Below are positions 1 through 8,731 of a DNA stretch of 64,000 nucleotides, piece by piece. The position numbers and the translations under genes were made by a program. The DNA comes from Saccharibacillus soli (GTDB lineage: Bacteria; Bacillota; Bacilli; Paenibacillales; Paenibacillaceae), in the NCBI GenBank assembly GCA_002189105.1, contig NIOB01000008.1, positions 186,001 through 250,000 on the forward strand, read 5' to 3'. The notes beneath the pieces were generated by a model. That model saw only the letters and a program-made list of their open reading frames with translations. It ran no database searches and was not told where the DNA came from. Positions within the stretch are counted from its first letter, which is position 1; each line of letters starts with the position of its first letter.

Positions 1-59
1 GAAGCCGAGAGAGCCATACCTGCTACCATTGCTGCTGCGATCCATTTTTTCGTTTTCAT
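1..59 (-). CDS. N-terminus of a secreted protein (truncated by window edge)
   Basis: The reverse strand begins with ATG at 59 and reads MKTKKWIAAAMVAGMALSA before the window ends. This is a typical start of a Sec signal peptide: Lys-rich n-region, then an Ala/Met hydrophobic stretch. A clear AGGAGG ribosome site lies about 8 bases upstream (69-75). The mature protein lies outside the window, so no function can be given. It sits downstream of the anti-sigma gene on the same strand, with about 150 bases between, so co-transcription is possible but not shown. Confidence 0.6.
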   Translation of the reverse strand, partial: MKTKKWIAAAMVAGMALSA

Positions 60-209
60 GATTAAATTCCTCCTTGGGATCAGTCCGACTCACTGCTGTC
101 TGGCAGCTGCGGTCTGTAGATGGAAAGGGATGTTGTTTCTTCCGATGTCTACACTATACCCAGGGATTATCTCGAAAAAGCCAATGAATTGTATCCAAGG
201 CGTAAACAT

Positions 210-1874
210 TTAGTTCCCTGCCTTTTTGGTTATGGGCGGCACTTTAGTAGGAACGTCAAACCAGACATCCAGATGGTCATACAACTTGGGAAACCGGGTT
301 CGACGCAGCGTCAGCGAGGACGGCATCTGCTTCACATCGAAGATCCGCATGACTGTGCCATTCTTCGCTTCCGCCTCCACTCGTGCATAAGACCTGCCGC
401 TTCCATCCACCGCTTCCCAGGTTCCTCTCCCTTCATTTATGAGCTTCGCCGCGTAGGGTAGTTCCAATACCGATCGACCGTCAACCTGCTGGATTTCGGC
501 TCCTGTGAACGCGAACTGGTCGCCTCCGCTCTCTAGATAAACCGGAGCTTGCGCAGATAATTGGGCTGGATTCAGCGTAACTTCCGCAGGAATCTCAACA
601 GGAAGAACCAAGCGATCCACGACAACCTTCAGCCTGCGATCCAGATTGATCGGTTCCTTAAGCGAATACGTCCATGCAATCTCATGAATCTGATCCCCGT
701 TGCGATCTAGGGAAGAAGAATTTGTCTGGCCGGCCAGCTCATACGTCAGATCTTCCCCAAAGCGTTCCAGCACATTCCCCTCAGCATCTTCAATATGAAA
801 ATTCAGTTGGCTTCGATCAATGAGTGCCGTATCAATGGCTTCCTTCCATTTATCGTCGAGGGCACGAAATTGGAACATGACCTGAATCTGTGCAGGCGTC
901 CGGGTGATCCCCAGCAGTTCCATCCTCAAGCCATCCGGCAGAGAGTAGGTGCCATCATCCACCAGCATCCTGATTGTATTTTCCTGAGCCTTCTTCAGAT
1001 CCACCGTATGTTCAAAAGACAGCGGCTGATCGAACTTGAATGACTTCTCCTCTTCCGCCCATACCATTAGCCCGAAAATATCACCGGAGAGCGTAAGGCT
1101 GCCCGATGTATAGGGGCGCAGTACATAAGTGAAAGCTTGGACATTGTCTTCTCCCATACTGCTGGAGTTGTAATCCGCCGCCGTCTCGCCCTTAGCGTCC
1201 CGCCAGGACAATGAAGCCGGAGAGAAGGACACTGAGCCTGGATGCTGACCTTGATCTTGAGCATGCACGATCACGGTTGCGGTTAGTCCATCGCTTAACA
1301 CGGCCAGCACCTGGATCTTGGAGCCGGTCTTTTTATCGATTAGTTCTATATCCGGATACTGCACAAGACCACTTTGGTCGTACACGAGGGTACGTTGAGT
1401 CCACTCCCATGTTCCGCTTGGATCATGCAGCAGCTGTTCGATTCGATCAGCCGTCATCTCCGAATCTTGAAGAACCGTTTCCGAAGCAGGAACCTTTCGC
1501 TCCGATCGTTCCCACCCATACCAGCCTCCTCCCATCAGAATCAGCAGAGCCGCTGCACCGATGAGCACAGGCCTTTTGCCAGGGTGACGGCGTTCCTCTT
1601 GTCTATGCTGTGCATCTTGCTTCCCGCCCTCCCCAGCTGCAATAGCCTTCATCACGCCGGCTGTAAATGCAGGATCTATAGGTTCTTGATACAGCAGTCG
1701 TTCAAGCTCGCGCTGCTCCGACTGAATCTGCTGGAGCTTCTTACGGCAGGACTCGCAGATCAGAAGGTGTTCTTCGAGGTCACGGTCCTTCTGGCTTTCT
1801 GGCAGATGCTGCCTTCCCATACGTTCGATGTCAAGCGCGTAACGCTCCAACCGGCTGCGGCTAAAACATCTCAT
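210..1874 (-). CDS. Anti-sigma factor with zinc-finger N-terminus and large extracytoplasmic DUF4179-like domain
   Basis: The 554-residue product starts at the ATG at 1874 (MRCFSRSR), which overlaps the last codons of the sigma gene and implies translational coupling. The open frame extends further upstream but only into sigma coding sequence. Near residue 40 is a HLLICESC motif, the HxxxCxxC zinc-binding signature of ZAS-type anti-sigma factors. One membrane segment follows around residues 105-125 (ALLILMGGGWYGW). The remaining roughly 430 residues are predicted to be outside the cell, with beta-rich repeats like DUF4179/DUF5643 anti-sigma proteins of Paenibacillaceae. The family normally holds its cognate ECF sigma factor at the membrane until an envelope signal arrives. 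The signal cannot be inferred here. Confidence 0.85.
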   Translation of the reverse strand: MRCFSRSRLERYALDIERMGRQHLPESQKDRDLEEHLLICESCRKKLQQIQSEQRELERLLYQEPIDPAFTAGVMKAIAAGEGGKQDAQHRQEERRHPGKRPVLIGAAALLILMGGGWYGWERSERKVPASETVLQDSEMTADRIEQLLHDPSGTWEWTQRTLVYDQSGLVQYPDIELIDKKTGSKIQVLAVLSDGLTATVIVHAQDQGQHPGSVSFSPASLSWRDAKGETAADYNSSSMGEDNVQAFTYVLRPYTSGSLTLSGDIFGLMVWAEEEKSFKFDQPLSFEHTVDLKKAQENTIRMLVDDGTYSLPDGLRMELLGITRTPAQIQVMFQFRALDDKWKEAIDTALIDRSQLNFHIEDAEGNVLERFGEDLTYELAGQTNSSSLDRNGDQIHEIAWTYSLKEPINLDRRLKVVVDRLVLPVEIPAEVTLNPAQLSAQAPVYLESGGDQFAFTGAEIQQVDGRSVLELPYAAKLINEGRGTWEAVDGSGRSYARVEAEAKNGTVMRIFDVKQMPSSLTLRRTRFPKLYDHLDVWFDVPTKVPPITKKAGN

Positions 1875-2424
1875 AGCTCGTTCCTCCTTCACCTTGCAGA
1901 TGTTGATACAGCTTCCTCTTCGCCCGATGCAGACGATTGCGAATCTGCCCAAGCCGGAGTCCTGTAATCTGCGCAATCTCTTCATAGCTCAGTTCATTGG
2001 TATATCGAAGCAGCAGAATGAGTCGTTCCTGTTCAGGCAGAGTCTCCAGCAGCCGGTGTACCTCATGCCTCATTTCTTTGGCTATCAGCAGACGTTCGGG
2101 GGTTTCTCCATCCCGAGCCTCCAGCATATGGGCTTCACCAGTGGGAAATGGGCGTTTCTTTTTTACGAAGTCCCGCATAAGATTCACGGCAATGCGATAG
2201 ATCCAGGCCGCAAATCGTTCGGATTCTCTTAGTTCACCCAATCCCCGATATGCACGGATGAACGTCTCCTGTGCCAGATCCTGCGCATCCTGATGTTTGG
2301 CCCCCATTCCCCGGAACAGTCCGTATACGCTGCCTTTGTAACGTTCCACAATTTCCGCGTAGACATCCTGCTCACCTTCCAGGATTCGTCGCAGAAGCTC
2401 CGTCTCTGTCGGTGCTTCCTCCAT
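1861..2424 (-). CDS. ECF-type RNA polymerase sigma-70 factor
   Basis: The 187-residue protein has the two-part ECF layout. Region 2 (about residues 22-90) contains DAQDLAQETFIRAYRGL and FAAWIYRIAVNLMRDF. Region 4 (about 120-175) contains LLRYTNELSYEEIAQI and a helix-turn-helix ending RNRLHRAKRKL. I chose the second ATG (2424) because a GGGGG ribosome site sits six bases before it, whereas the first ATG at 2430 directly abuts that site. The stop overlaps the start of the zinc-finger anti-sigma gene, the usual sigma/anti-sigma arrangement. ECF genes are often autoregulated, but I could not assign its promoter. Confidence 0.9.
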   Translation of the reverse strand: MEEAPTETELLRRILEGEQDVYAEIVERYKGSVYGLFRGMGAKHQDAQDLAQETFIRAYRGLGELRESERFAAWIYRIAVNLMRDFVKKKRPFPTGEAHMLEARDGETPERLLIAKEMRHEVHRLLETLPEQERLILLLRYTNELSYEEIAQITGLRLGQIRNRLHRAKRKLYQHLQGEGGTSYEMF

Positions 2425-2572
2425 GAACATCCCCCATTTCTATCATTTCCGGACATGGATTCCCACCATCCAGAAGCTCTATGTCACATAGACGAGGCTC
2501 CAACCCAAACGTCTCTTTTTCCGCGAAAAAAGAAAAAAAGAGGCTTAAGATCGAAGAATACAAATTTTTTAT

Positions 2573-2599
2573 TAAGAATTCGTCATTTTTCGACGATAA
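2573..2599 (+). promoter_or_regulatory. Candidate sigma-D (motility) promoter for the chemoreceptor gene
   Basis: TAAG (2573-2576) is followed by 15 bases and then GACGATAA (2592-2599). The Bacillus sigma-D consensus is TAAA-N15-GCCGATAT, so the match is 3/4 and 6/8 with ideal spacing. It lies about 35 bases before the TTG start of a methyl-accepting chemotaxis gene, where a motility promoter is expected. This is a pattern match only. Confidence 0.35.
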
Positions 2600-2635
2600 T
2601 GAACAACGAATAGACACCGAGGAGGCTTAATCATT

Positions 2636-4423
2636 TTGAACAGCATCAAACCGATTTTCTATAGTTTAAGAACTCGACTTTATCTGATGATTTTACTTCC
2701 GCTTCTGGTCATTGGCATACTTGTTGTACTAACGACCCGCTCGGCCATTGAGCAAGCGGCGCTCACTACCATGCAGAAGGATACTCAGCGCCTGGCCGAA
2801 AACACGGCGAACCGTCTGGGTACGCAAACGGAAGCCATCCAAAACGTCTATAAGGACGGCGAGAGCGCCCCGGCTTATCGCACGCTGCGTGATGAGTTAA
2901 GTACGCTGCGCGTACAGTCAGGCGTTCTCTATGCGTATATGCTCAACAAAACGGACAGCGGCTGGATCTACACGGTCGATGGAGCGGATTGGGACGATCA
3001 GGATTACAGCCCAATGGGCACGGAAGCTTCCTTCGACGCTGACGTGGAAGCCAAGCTGATCGCCGGCAAGACGGTGAATACTCCAGTGGTGCACAGCGAG
3101 GAGTGGGGCTCCCTGTTCTCTTCATTCACCCCGATTCGCAGCCAGGATGGAGCAATTATCGGCTATCTGGGCATTGATGTATCTGCCAATACCCTTGAGC
3201 AGGTGACCGACAAGACCTTATCCGATTCTTACCGAATCGTTATTCCATTGTTTGCGGCTGTGCTGCTGCTCTCTATTCTGGTCATGCTGCGGGTCGTCAA
3301 TCGGCTGCTCAGACAAACGGTTGGGATCAAAAAAGGGCTGGAAGAAATCGCGGAAGGCAACCTGAATGTGCACGTCAAACGGATGACCAAGGATCAGCTT
3401 GGGGATATTGCAGAGCTGACCAACCATATGACGCTGCGCGTCGCCGATATGATCGGAGAGATTCAGCAGGGTTCAGGTACGCTCGTTCAATCCGCCAAGA
3501 CGGTTCAAGGCACAGCCGACACCAACCGCCAGCAAGCTGAAGAATTGACCAGAGCCATTCGGGAGATCGCCGCAGGCTCCATGCAGCAGGCGGAACAGAC
3601 TGAGCAGGCTTCCCAACTTTCGGAGCAGCTTGGCGCGGTGATGGACGAAGTGGGTTCATGCGTGAGCGAGTTTGCCGGTATGTCCGAAAAGCTGGGCGCC
3701 GTGCAGATGCAGGTCAGTCAGGAACATAAATCGCTGCTCGATCAGAGCCGGGATAATGCGCGGCGTGCAGACGATCTGACCCTGCTCTCCCAGGAACTCG
3801 ATGAGAAGACGCGGCTGGCGGCATCGATTAGCGGACAATTGAATGACATCGTCAAGCAGACCCAGATCCTGTCGCTTAACGCCTCCATCGAAGCTTCGCG
3901 TGCAGGCGAAGCGGGCAAGGGTTTTGCCGTGGTCGCTATAGAAATGGGACGCCTTGCCCAGCAATCGAAAGATTCCATTCAAGAAATCGAACAGATTCTG
4001 GGCGGGTTTGTGGAGCAAGTCGAACGAATGAACGGACACTTTGAAGCGAATCGAACGGGCGCCAATGAACAACAAGCGCAAATCGCGGGATGTCTGGAAA
4101 CGTTTGGCGAAGTCTCCGACGTATCGGGTCGAATCGAAGAGTTGGCCGAACGCCTGACTCGACGCACCCAGGATATGCAGGAGATGCGCCGTGAGACCGA
4201 GCAGCATATGAACGACATCGCCGCTGCAACCGAAGAGACTTCGGCTATGACCGAGGAAGTTTCGGCAAGCGCCGACGAACAGCAGCGTTCGGCCGAGGAA
4301 CTGAGCCAGATCGCGCAGCAGTTGTCCGAGTTATCGAACAACATGGAGCTGGCCGTTGGGCAATTCCGTACGGAGCAGACGCCATCCTCCGAATTAGCGG
4401 CAGTCGAAAGGCAAGTATCCTAA
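2636..4423 (+). CDS. Methyl-accepting chemotaxis protein
   Basis: The 595-residue transducer starts at TTG 2636, with GAGGAGG ten bases upstream. A first membrane helix (about residues 14-35) is followed by an extracytoplasmic sensor of about 165 residues with Cache-like features ([28 protein letters not shown]). A second helix lies near 200-220, then a HAMP domain with [12 protein letters not shown]. The long cytoplasmic signalling region contains the conserved hairpin [24 protein letters not shown], split here as [10 protein letters not shown] and RAGEAGKGF. It would relay ligand binding to CheA/CheW, none of which are in the window. The ligand is unknown. The gene is divergent from the ECF sigma operon and is followed by a strong terminator. 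Confidence 0.92.
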   Translation: MNSIKPIFYSLRTRLYLMILLPLLVIGILVVLTTRSAIEQAALTTMQKDTQRLAENTANRLGTQTEAIQNVYKDGESAPAYRTLRDELSTLRVQSGVLYAYMLNKTDSGWIYTVDGADWDDQDYSPMGTEASFDADVEAKLIAGKTVNTPVVHSEEWGSLFSSFTPIRSQDGAIIGYLGIDVSANTLEQVTDKTLSDSYRIVIPLFAAVLLLSILVMLRVVNRLLRQTVGIKKGLEEIAEGNLNVHVKRMTKDQLGDIAELTNHMTLRVADMIGEIQQGSGTLVQSAKTVQGTADTNRQQAEELTRAIREIAAGSMQQAEQTEQASQLSEQLGAVMDEVGSCVSEFAGMSEKLGAVQMQVSQEHKSLLDQSRDNARRADDLTLLSQELDEKTRLAASISGQLNDIVKQTQILSLNASIEASRAGEAGKGFAVVAIEMGRLAQQSKDSIQEIEQILGGFVEQVERMNGHFEANRTGANEQQAQIAGCLETFGEVSDVSGRIEELAERLTRRTQDMQEMRRETEQHMNDIAAATEETSAMTEEVSASADEQQRSAEELSQIAQQLSELSNNMELAVGQFRTEQTPSSELAAVERQVS

Positions 4424-4480
4424 AAAAGGGATGTTCTGCTTCATCTGCTGTGGACATCCACTGTGCACAGTCTCAACGCA

Positions 4481-4524
4481 ACAAAACCCGGAAACTCGTC
4501 AAATCGAGCTTCCGGGTTTTGTCT
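4481..4524 (+). terminator. Rho-independent terminator (bidirectional)
   Basis: ACAAAACCCGGA (4481-4492) pairs perfectly with TCCGGGTTTTGT (4511-4522). The A and T tracts at the ends allow it to serve both the chemoreceptor gene on + and the convergent SDR gene on -. Confidence 0.8.
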
Positions 4525-4581
4525 ATTTATTTGGCCCTAGTGCCTGTCTTCTTGCAGCTCTCTTCGATAGTTGGAATACCG

Positions 4582-5325
4582 TTATTCTCCACCCTTGGCT
4601 GGGCGGACAACCAGCTCATTGACGTCCACGCCTTCCGGCTGCGAGACCGCATAGAGGATGGCTTCGGCGATTGCCTGTGCGGGCAGTGCGATCCGGCGGT
4701 ATTCGCGCATGGCGGCACGGGCATGTTCGTCGGAAATGCTATCCGCAAGCTCGGATTCCGTGACGCCCGGCGAAACTAAAGTAACGCGAATCTCCCGGCC
4801 GGTCTCCATCCGCAGTCCTTCCGAGATGGCCTTGACCGCATATTTCGTCGCGCAGTATACCGCAGCGGTAGGCGTGACGCTGTACGCGCCGATGGAAGCG
4901 ACGTTGACGAACTGGCCGCCTCCCTGACGCTGCATAACCGGCAGACCTGCCGCAATGCCATGCAGCACTCCGCGAATATTGACGTCGATCATCCGATTCC
5001 ATTCGTCAATCTTCCGCTCTTCCAGATTGGACAGCGGCATAACGCCCGCATTATTCACGATCACGTCCACCCGTCCAAACTGCTGCTCGGCATACCCGAC
5101 AAACTCTTCCATGCTCCGTGCATCCGTCACATCCAGTTTTGCACAGTCAGCGGTGCCGCCTGCCGAACGAATCTCCTCGGTCAGCTGCTTCAGCCGATCC
5201 AGACGTCTGGCTCCCAACAGCACCCGCGCTCCTTTTTCTGCCAGCAGCCGGGCTGCCGCTTCGCCGATTCCACTGCTTGCCCCGGTAATTAAGATGACTT
5301 TGCCTTCAAGCTTTTGATTAAACAT
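4582..5325 (-). CDS. Short-chain dehydrogenase/reductase, NADP-type
   Basis: This 247-residue classical SDR has the cofactor motif TGASSGIG near residue 14, an Arg in GARRLDR that suggests NADP(H), the NNAG motif near 88 and the catalytic YCATK near 150. Ser and Asn complete the tetrad in the usual positions. Length is normal for the family. A GAGGAGG site lies eight bases before the ATG at 5325. Together with the small Atu4866-like gene upstream on the same strand, it lies divergent from an AraC regulator. That is a common arrangement in which the regulator controls the oxidoreductase. The substrate cannot be deduced. Confidence 0.88.
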   Translation of the reverse strand: MFNQKLEGKVILITGASSGIGEAAARLLAEKGARVLLGARRLDRLKQLTEEIRSAGGTADCAKLDVTDARSMEEFVGYAEQQFGRVDVIVNNAGVMPLSNLEERKIDEWNRMIDVNIRGVLHGIAAGLPVMQRQGGGQFVNVASIGAYSVTPTAAVYCATKYAVKAISEGLRMETGREIRVTLVSPGVTESELADSISDEHARAAMREYRRIALPAQAIAEAILYAVSQPEGVDVNELVVRPAKGGE

Positions 5326-5386
5326 CTCAAGTTCCTCCTCGATATATGCAGTCTAAGGATTCGATCTGACGATTCATTCCGAACGC

Positions 5387-5665
5387 TCACTTCGTTTTAT
5401 TTTCCCGATAAAAAATCATGCCCGCGTGATGCAGCACATCGCCGTCAAATTCTCCATCCGCCGTAAATCCGGTATCATCTACATATTCAATTCGGTTTCC
5501 ATAAATAAGATAACTGCCGGTATAGGCGCTGCGGCGGCTGCCACGTGCTTCGTCATAACGTCCATTGGGCAGCAGTTCCTGGCGAATGAAGCCATCTCCG
5601 GTCACCCACATGCCGATGTAGGAAGACGCGGACTCCGGCTGTGGACTGATGGATTTCTCGTTCAC
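5387..5665 (-). CDS. Small Atu4866-domain protein
   Basis: The 92-residue product starts at GTG 5665, with GGAGGAAC upstream. It contains YIGMWVTGDGFIRQELLPNG and the later GNRIEYVDDTGFTADGEF, the features of the Atu4866 family, small beta-rich proteins with no settled biochemical role. There is no signal peptide. It is followed after about 60 bases by the SDR gene on the same strand, so the two are probably co-transcribed and controlled by the divergent AraC-type regulator. The family assignment is from memory of the motif. Confidence 0.7.
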   Translation of the reverse strand: MNEKSISPQPESASSYIGMWVTGDGFIRQELLPNGRYDEARGSRRSAYTGSYLIYGNRIEYVDDTGFTADGEFDGDVLHHAGMIFYRENKTK

Positions 5666-5848
5666 GTTTGTTCCTCCTCCCGTCTGATGTCCTCTTCATT
5701 ATGGAGTGTGCTCGGCTTGAGGAGGTAGAACGATCGTCGCAAAAAATTGCCCAATCCACGCAGACCGATTCGTTTCCCCGCAAAAATGTTGTATAACCAT
5801 AAGAACGGACACACAGATCCCAACCTGCTAATGGAAAGGAGAATCCCA

Positions 5849-6766
5849 ATGTCTACGGAAACCCAGGAGCGAATCGCTCCCTCTCACATGCTGAATGAGC
5901 TGGCTGGCTGGATTGCCCGATTCTCCAGAAACGAAGGTGTGACCGACACTTTGTTCCCGCCGCTGACGCTGATTCGCAATACCGAACCGACGACGCCCAT
6001 CCATACGGTCTATGAGCCTTCGATCTGCATTGTGGCCCAGGGGAGCAAACTGGTTCTGTTGAATGGTGAGGCTTATCGTTACCACCCTTCGCAGTATTTC
6101 GCGGTGTCGGTTGATCTGCCCATCTCCGGTCAGGTCACGGAAGCTTCGGCAGATCGCCCCTATCTGGCGATTCGACTGCGCATCGATCCCGAGCAGATTC
6201 TGGAGCTGATCCGCGAAATGGGTCAGGTGCGCCAGCGCCCGGTCGAGCGCGGATTGTATGTGAGCAGCGCCCAACCCGGGATGCTGGATGCCTGTCTTCG
6301 TCTGATGCACTTGTTGGATACACCGGAAGATCTGCCTGTGTTGGCACCGATGGCAGCCAGAGAAATTCTGTACCGCTCCCTGCAGGGCGAACAGGGAAAT
6401 GTGCTGCGGCAGATGGCTCCCGGAGCCGGACGTGCGGCTTCGATTGCCGACGTCATTCGGCGGATTCGGGAGACGTACAATGAACCGCTGCGCATCGATG
6501 AACTGGCCGAAGAAGCCGGCATGAGTTCGTCCTCCCTGCACCGCTATTTCCGCGATGTGACTGCCATGAGTCCGCTTCAATTCCAGAAGAATATCCGGCT
6601 TCAGGAAGCGCGGCGGATGCTGCTCAACGAGCCGGTTCAGGCAGCCGAAGCCGCCTTCCGCGTTGGTTACGAGAGTCCTTCCCATTTCAATCGGGAATAC
6701 GCCCGGCTGTTTGGTCGTCCTCCGCTGGCGGATATTCGCCAATTGAAATCAGCTTCCCAGGGATGA
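5849..6766 (+). CDS. AraC-family transcriptional regulator (AraC_N type)
   Basis: The 305-residue protein starts at ATG 5849, with GGAAAGGAG upstream; the frame is open further 5' but without a ribosome site. The N-terminal half has the AraC_N signature IHTVYEPSICIVAQGSK and PSQYFAVSVDLP, a cupin-like effector domain. The C-terminal 100 residues carry two AraC helix-turn-helix motifs (LRIDELAEEAGMSSSSLHRYF and AFRVGYESPSHFNREYARLFG, residues about 220-300). Regulators of this subtype typically sit beside and control oxidoreductase genes. Here it is divergent from the SDR and Atu4866 pair. Confidence 0.9.
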   Translation: MSTETQERIAPSHMLNELAGWIARFSRNEGVTDTLFPPLTLIRNTEPTTPIHTVYEPSICIVAQGSKLVLLNGEAYRYHPSQYFAVSVDLPISGQVTEASADRPYLAIRLRIDPEQILELIREMGQVRQRPVERGLYVSSAQPGMLDACLRLMHLLDTPEDLPVLAPMAAREILYRSLQGEQGNVLRQMAPGAGRAASIADVIRRIRETYNEPLRIDELAEEAGMSSSSLHRYFRDVTAMSPLQFQKNIRLQEARRMLLNEPVQAAEAAFRVGYESPSHFNREYARLFGRPPLADIRQLKSASQG

Positions 6767-6796
6767 ATGATCTTCCTGCGGCTGCTGTTCATTCAC

Positions 6797-6834
6797 GTCA
6801 AAAAGGAACGTTCCAGTGAACGTTCCTTTTTGAC
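6797..6834. terminator. Bidirectional terminator between AraC and PRD-like genes
   Basis: A perfect 17-bp inverted repeat (6797-6813 and 6818-6834) with a CAGT loop has A5 and T5 tracts in its arms. It separates two convergent genes and can terminate both. Confidence 0.85.
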
Positions 6835-6870
6835 ATGTTCATCTGTATGCCGCCCCTTTGCCCATACAGG

Positions 6871-7317
6871 TTAGACACGTCTGCTGGCAAAAACGGCGTT
6901 GGATACGACTTTATGCACATGCAGCATCAGATCCAGCAGTTCCTCCTCTGGCACGGTGTGACCGGAACGCCGCTCCAGGTCCCGCCGAATCTCGCGCGCG
7001 CACGCATCGCATTCGGGCATATGTTGACGCAGCAGATCTCCCAACGTTCCATCCTTTTCCGATGTGCGCACATCATCCTTCAGGGCACGCCGCAGCGAAG
7101 TGCGCATATGCTCGGCGAAGCGCCTGTAGGTGAGCACCGACACATCGGAAGCCCCAATGCCGAAGTGCCGTCCGATGATTCCGAAGGCGTTTTCGACAAC
7201 GACAAACAGGAGATCATGAGGTTCACCGCTGCTGCGGGTTAACCAGTATGAGGCTTCCCCCGCCTGGTCTTCCCTAGCCATGACCAGATCTTCGTTAATG
7301 ATTTGCGTAATTTTCAT
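6871..7317 (-). CDS. Short PRD-domain protein, BglG-like
   Basis: The 148-residue product starts at ATG 7317 (MKITQIIN), behind GGAGGCGACAG. The start resembles the CAT RNA-binding domain of BglG/LicT antiterminators, which begin MKIxKxLN. The remainder resembles a single PTS regulation domain: FAEHMRTSLRR, a helical middle, then VPEEELLDLMLHVHK. Full antiterminators have a CAT domain plus two PRDs in about 280 residues, so this is half-size and its CAT part looks degenerate. No PTS genes or RAT-type leader are visible nearby. It could be a reduced regulator or a decoy. It is divergent from a LacI gene. Confidence 0.45.
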   Translation of the reverse strand: MKITQIINEDLVMAREDQAGEASYWLTRSSGEPHDLLFVVVENAFGIIGRHFGIGASDVSVLTYRRFAEHMRTSLRRALKDDVRTSEKDGTLGDLLRQHMPECDACAREIRRDLERRSGHTVPEEELLDLMLHVHKVVSNAVFASRRV

Positions 7318-7438
7318 TTCTGTCGCCTCCGTTGGGTTGACTTGTCCGACTGCTGATGGATTCAGCTTACCGTATGACATCGATTTCAGGTCAACCGCTT
7401 TTTTTTGCTATACTTTTGAGCAAAGGGAGGCATCGGAA

Positions 7439-8407
7439 GTGACCAATATCCAAGAAATCGCCCAACGCGCCGGTGTATCTCCGTCTACCGCTTCGCGTGC
7501 ACTGAGCGGTCGGGGATACGTAAGCGAAGAGAAGAAGCAGCGTGTGCTAACCGCAGCAGCCGAACTGGACTATGCCCCCAACCTGAACGCCGTCTCACTC
7601 AAGACCGGCTCCACCCGGCGAATCGGGCTTGTAGCCCCTCGATTCACTGAACCCCTCAGTCTTTTTACAACAGGATTGGTTCATTCCGCCGAGGAAAATG
7701 GCTATACCGTTACCTTATTTATGACCGGACTCAACGCTGCCAAGGAAGTGGAGGCGCTGGAAGCGCTGCGCCGCAAGCAGGTGGACGCGCTGGTCTTTGT
7801 CATGTTCCAGAGCGACCTGTCCCTAATCGCGGATTATGTCAAATATGGCCCGATCGTCTGCTGGCAGCGAGTGATCCATGAGGCGATCCCCTCTGTGTTT
7901 ATGAACCAATACGATGGGTACATGCTGGCGCTGGAACATCTCTATGAACGAGGTTATCGACGCATCTGCAACGTCTATGGAGCGACCCAGCGCCTGAATA
8001 CCCAGAGCCGCATGGAAGCGTTCGCGGATTTCTGCCGCAAATATGATCTGGACCCTCTCGCCTGCCCTTCTTTTGAGAACCGGGACACCGCCAGGGATGG
8101 AGAGCAGATCGTCCGCTGGTGGCTGGAGAACGGACGGCCTGCGGATGCTTTTGCCTGTACGAACGATTGGGTGGCATCCGGCATCATTGCCGAAGCGCGA
8201 AGACTGGGACTACGGGTTCCCGAAGATTTTGCCGTCTGTGGGTTCGATAATCTGGATTTCGCGCCTCTGCTGGACCTGACGACCATTCATTATCCGGTTG
8301 ATGAGCAGGCCAGCAACGCCTTTGCAATCATTCGCAGCCGGATCGAAGACATCGAATTGCCCACCCATCCGCCGAGGTTCCGTCTGGTTGAACGGCTGAC
8401 GACCTGA
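7439..8407 (+). CDS. LacI-family transcriptional regulator
   Basis: The 322-residue product starts at GTG 7439, eight bases after AAAGGGAGG. Residues 1-55 form the LacI DNA-binding domain: TNIQEIAQRAGVSPSTASRALSGRGYVSEEKKQRV, written here as TNIQEIAQRAGVSPS and ASRALSGRGYVSE. The rest is a periplasmic-binding-protein-like effector domain with FACTNDWVASGII and AVCGFDNLDFAPLLDLTTI, the usual sugar-sensor signature. An intergenic gap of about 120 bases separates it from the PRD-like gene, so its operator may lie there. No sugar operon is immediately linked, so the effector is unknown. Confidence 0.92.
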   Translation: MTNIQEIAQRAGVSPSTASRALSGRGYVSEEKKQRVLTAAAELDYAPNLNAVSLKTGSTRRIGLVAPRFTEPLSLFTTGLVHSAEENGYTVTLFMTGLNAAKEVEALEALRRKQVDALVFVMFQSDLSLIADYVKYGPIVCWQRVIHEAIPSVFMNQYDGYMLALEHLYERGYRRICNVYGATQRLNTQSRMEAFADFCRKYDLDPLACPSFENRDTARDGEQIVRWWLENGRPADAFACTNDWVASGIIAEARRLGLRVPEDFAVCGFDNLDFAPLLDLTTIHYPVDEQASNAFAIIRSRIEDIELPTHPPRFRLVERLTT

Positions 8408-8731
8408 TTGACGATTTGATGGACAATTCTTAGGAGACTCTTCTTCGCCTGCAAGCAGGAAATCACGTCCGGTCTATCGAATGTACTTTTCAGTCTGTAT
8501 GCTCAATCTGGCAGGCTGTAAAATCCAATGGCCTAGTCGCTGATCTTAGGTTTATTTGACTAATCATAAAGTTTACGATTTAATCAAAACAGCCTCTGTT
8601 AAAGTAACGCTCCAGAAATCCCGCTTGGAAGAAAGACCCGTTTTGCGTGAATGCAACTTTTGCTGCTTTGCCGGCGTCCGATGGGTGAGCCAATGGCGGT
8701 CGTGTCATCAAGCCTAAAAGGAGAAGAGAAC
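8408..8731 (+). promoter_or_regulatory. Intergenic leader with a sigma-A-type promoter for the amidase gene
   Basis: The gap holds one good promoter: TTGACT (8556-8561), a 17-base spacer and TTTAAT (8579-8584). This implies a leader of roughly 140 bases before the amidase start. I looked for known riboswitch cores in that leader (cyclic di-AMP, cyclic di-GMP) and did not find convincing conserved boxes. I see no other feature in the gap. Confidence 0.45.

Noticed and set aside
8585-8731. Possible cyclic dinucleotide riboswitch in the amidase leader
   Set aside because: A CCGATGG-like word caught my eye, but the conserved GGCAAA-type segment and helices of GEMM or ydaO RNAs are absent.
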